Positions 5,012 to 6,168 of a DNA stretch of 6,168 nt are shown here, in pieces (positions within the stretch are counted from its first letter, which is position 1; every line of letters starts with the position of its first letter). The stretch is from Oscillospiraceae bacterium (GTDB taxonomy: Bacteria; Bacillota; Clostridia; Oscillospirales; Oscillospiraceae), in assembly GCA_024404735.1 (NCBI GenBank), contig JAKSPP010000090.1, positions 1 to 6,168 of the forward strand, read 5' to 3'. A model generated the notes under the pieces. The model worked only from the letters and a program-made list of their open reading frames with translations, did no database searches and was not told where the DNA came from. The position numbers were made by a program, and so were the translations under genes.

Positions 5012-6168
5012 TTGGAAAATAAAACTGCCGCCGTAATGATGCGCGATATTACCAAAACCTTTGGTACCACCGTTGCAAACGACAGAGTGTGGCTGGATAT
5101 CTACAAAGGAGAAATTCTCGCACTTCTGGGAGAGAACGGAAGCGGAAAAACAACGCTTATGAATATGCTCTCCGGAATTTACTACCCCGATTCGGGAAAA
5201 ATCTTCGTGGGCGACAAGGAGGTCTCCATCCGTTCACCCAAGGATGCCTTTGACCTCGGAATAGGTATGATTCATCAGCATTTCAAGCTTGTTGATGTCC
5301 TCACCGCCGCCGAGAATATAGTTCTGGGCCTTAACGAAAAGGGAAGACTGGATATGGCCGCCGTAACGGCACGCGTTAAGGAAATCTGCGATGCCTACGG
5401 CTTTGAGATTGACCCCTCCCAGAAGATTTACGATATGTCCGTTTCACAGAAGCAGACTGTTGAAATAGTCAAGGTTCTCTATCGCGGTGCGGATATCCTC
5501 ATCCTCGATGAGCCCACGGCTGTTCTTACGCCTCAGGAAACAGACAAGCTTTTTGCTGTTTTACGCAATATGCGTGATGACGGCAAGGCAATCGTCATTA
5601 TTACCCACAAGATGCACGAGGTTGAAAGTCTCTCCGACAGAGTTGCCGTTTTAAGGCGCGGTACCTTCGTGGGCGATATGCTGACAAAAGAAACCAATGC
5701 CGGGGAAATGACCAATATGATGGTGGGTCATGCGGTTACCCTTAATATTGACCGTCCCGACCCCGTTGACCCGAAAACAAGAATTGCCGTAAAGGGGCTT
5801 ACAGTTCGCTCCTCCGACGGTATTATGAAGCTTGATGATGTATCCTTCGATATAAGAAGCGGTGAGATTCTCGGAATTGCGGGTATCTCCGGCTGCGGTC
5901 AGAAGGAGCTTCTCGAGGCAATTGCGGGACTTCAGCCCGCCGAAGCCGGAAGCGTCAGCTATATAAACGACGACGAAAGCGAAGAGGAGCTTCTGGGAAA
6001 GGACCCTCTCACAATTGCCGAAAAGGGCGTATCCCTGTCCTTCGTTCCCGAGGACCGTCTCGGAATGGGCCTTGTGGGAAATATGGACCTTGCGGACAAT
6101 ATGATGCTCCGCTCCTTCAGAAAGGGGCGCTCTGTTTTCACCAACAGAAGGGCCCCGAGAGCTCTTGC
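5012..6168 (+). CDS. ABC importer ATPase, double-domain (nucleoside/sugar type), partial
   Basis: This is the cytoplasmic ATPase of the importer whose binding lipoprotein lies upstream. It is cut by the window end after 385 codons; relatives such as NupO/YufO are about 510 residues. Domain 1 has Walker A GENGSGKTT (40-48), Q-loop Gln89, Walker B ILILDEPTA (162-170) with catalytic Glu167, and switch His199. Its signature reads MSVSQ (142-146) rather than LSGGQ. Domain 2 starts near 258 with a degenerate P-loop, GIAGISGCGQKEL (288-300), lacking the Walker Lys-Ser/Thr pair, followed by FVPEDRLGMGLV (344-355), as is normal for the second half of this family. I chose the TTG at 5012 because AAGGGAG (4997-5003) lies eight bases upstream; the next starts, ATG at 5036 and 5039, have no ribosome site. 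Two permease genes are expected beyond the window. Confidence 0.93.
   Translation, partial: MENKTAAVMMRDITKTFGTTVANDRVWLDIYKGEILALLGENGSGKTTLMNMLSGIYYPDSGKIFVGDKEVSIRSPKDAFDLGIGMIHQHFKLVDVLTAAENIVLGLNEKGRLDMAAVTARVKEICDAYGFEIDPSQKIYDMSVSQKQTVEIVKVLYRGADILILDEPTAVLTPQETDKLFAVLRNMRDDGKAIVIITHKMHEVESLSDRVAVLRRGTFVGDMLTKETNAGEMTNMMVGHAVTLNIDRPDPVDPKTRIAVKGLTVRSSDGIMKLDDVSFDIRSGEILGIAGISGCGQKELLEAIAGLQPAEAGSVSYINDDESEEELLGKDPLTIAEKGVSLSFVPEDRLGMGLVGNMDLADNMMLRSFRKGRSVFTNRRAPRAL

Overview
The window looks like chromosomal DNA from an anaerobic, low-to-moderate GC Clostridia-type Firmicute. This is inferred from a clostridial-type 2[4Fe-4S] ferredoxin, strong AGGAGG-type ribosome sites, TTGACA-type promoters, a trmN6-like/rsmI gene pair resembling yabB/yabC of Bacillus, and a Bacillus-type xanthine phosphoribosyltransferase. 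Every supported gene is on the + strand. Nothing looks like a phage, transposon, CRISPR array, tRNA or rRNA.

Layout: (1) 1-350 is AT-rich and holds no convincing gene. It starts with three iterated TGTAAAA-type half-sites over a possible promoter and ends with the promoter of a Fur/PerR-family regulator, whose -10 lies inside a PerR-box-like dyad. (2) 351-1014 holds the PerR-like regulator and then, behind its own promoter and a second -10-overlapping dyad, a 57-residue ferredoxin too short for a standard ORF cutoff. A hairpin with a short T tract follows. (3) 1090-2699 holds two RNA methyltransferase genes, a TrmN6-like tRNA adenine-N6 enzyme and RsmI, closed by a clear intrinsic terminator. 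(4) 2805-6168 is a purine salvage/uptake unit: a good promoter, a leader with competing hairpins, xpt, a BMP-family lipoprotein (substrate-binding protein of a nucleoside-type ABC importer), two large intergenic hairpins, and a double-domain ABC ATPase with a TTG start that runs off the window end. Permease genes are expected just beyond.

How the parts fit: the regulator probably controls itself and perhaps the ferredoxin in response to metal or peroxide; the methyltransferases are housekeeping ribosome/tRNA modification genes; the last block couples import of a purine nucleoside or related compound to conversion of xanthine into XMP. The points most worth checking are the xpt leader, the double hairpin between lipoprotein and ATPase, and the paired operator-like dyads around the PerR-like gene. 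No wholly new protein system is visible; the novelty, if any, lies in these non-coding elements.
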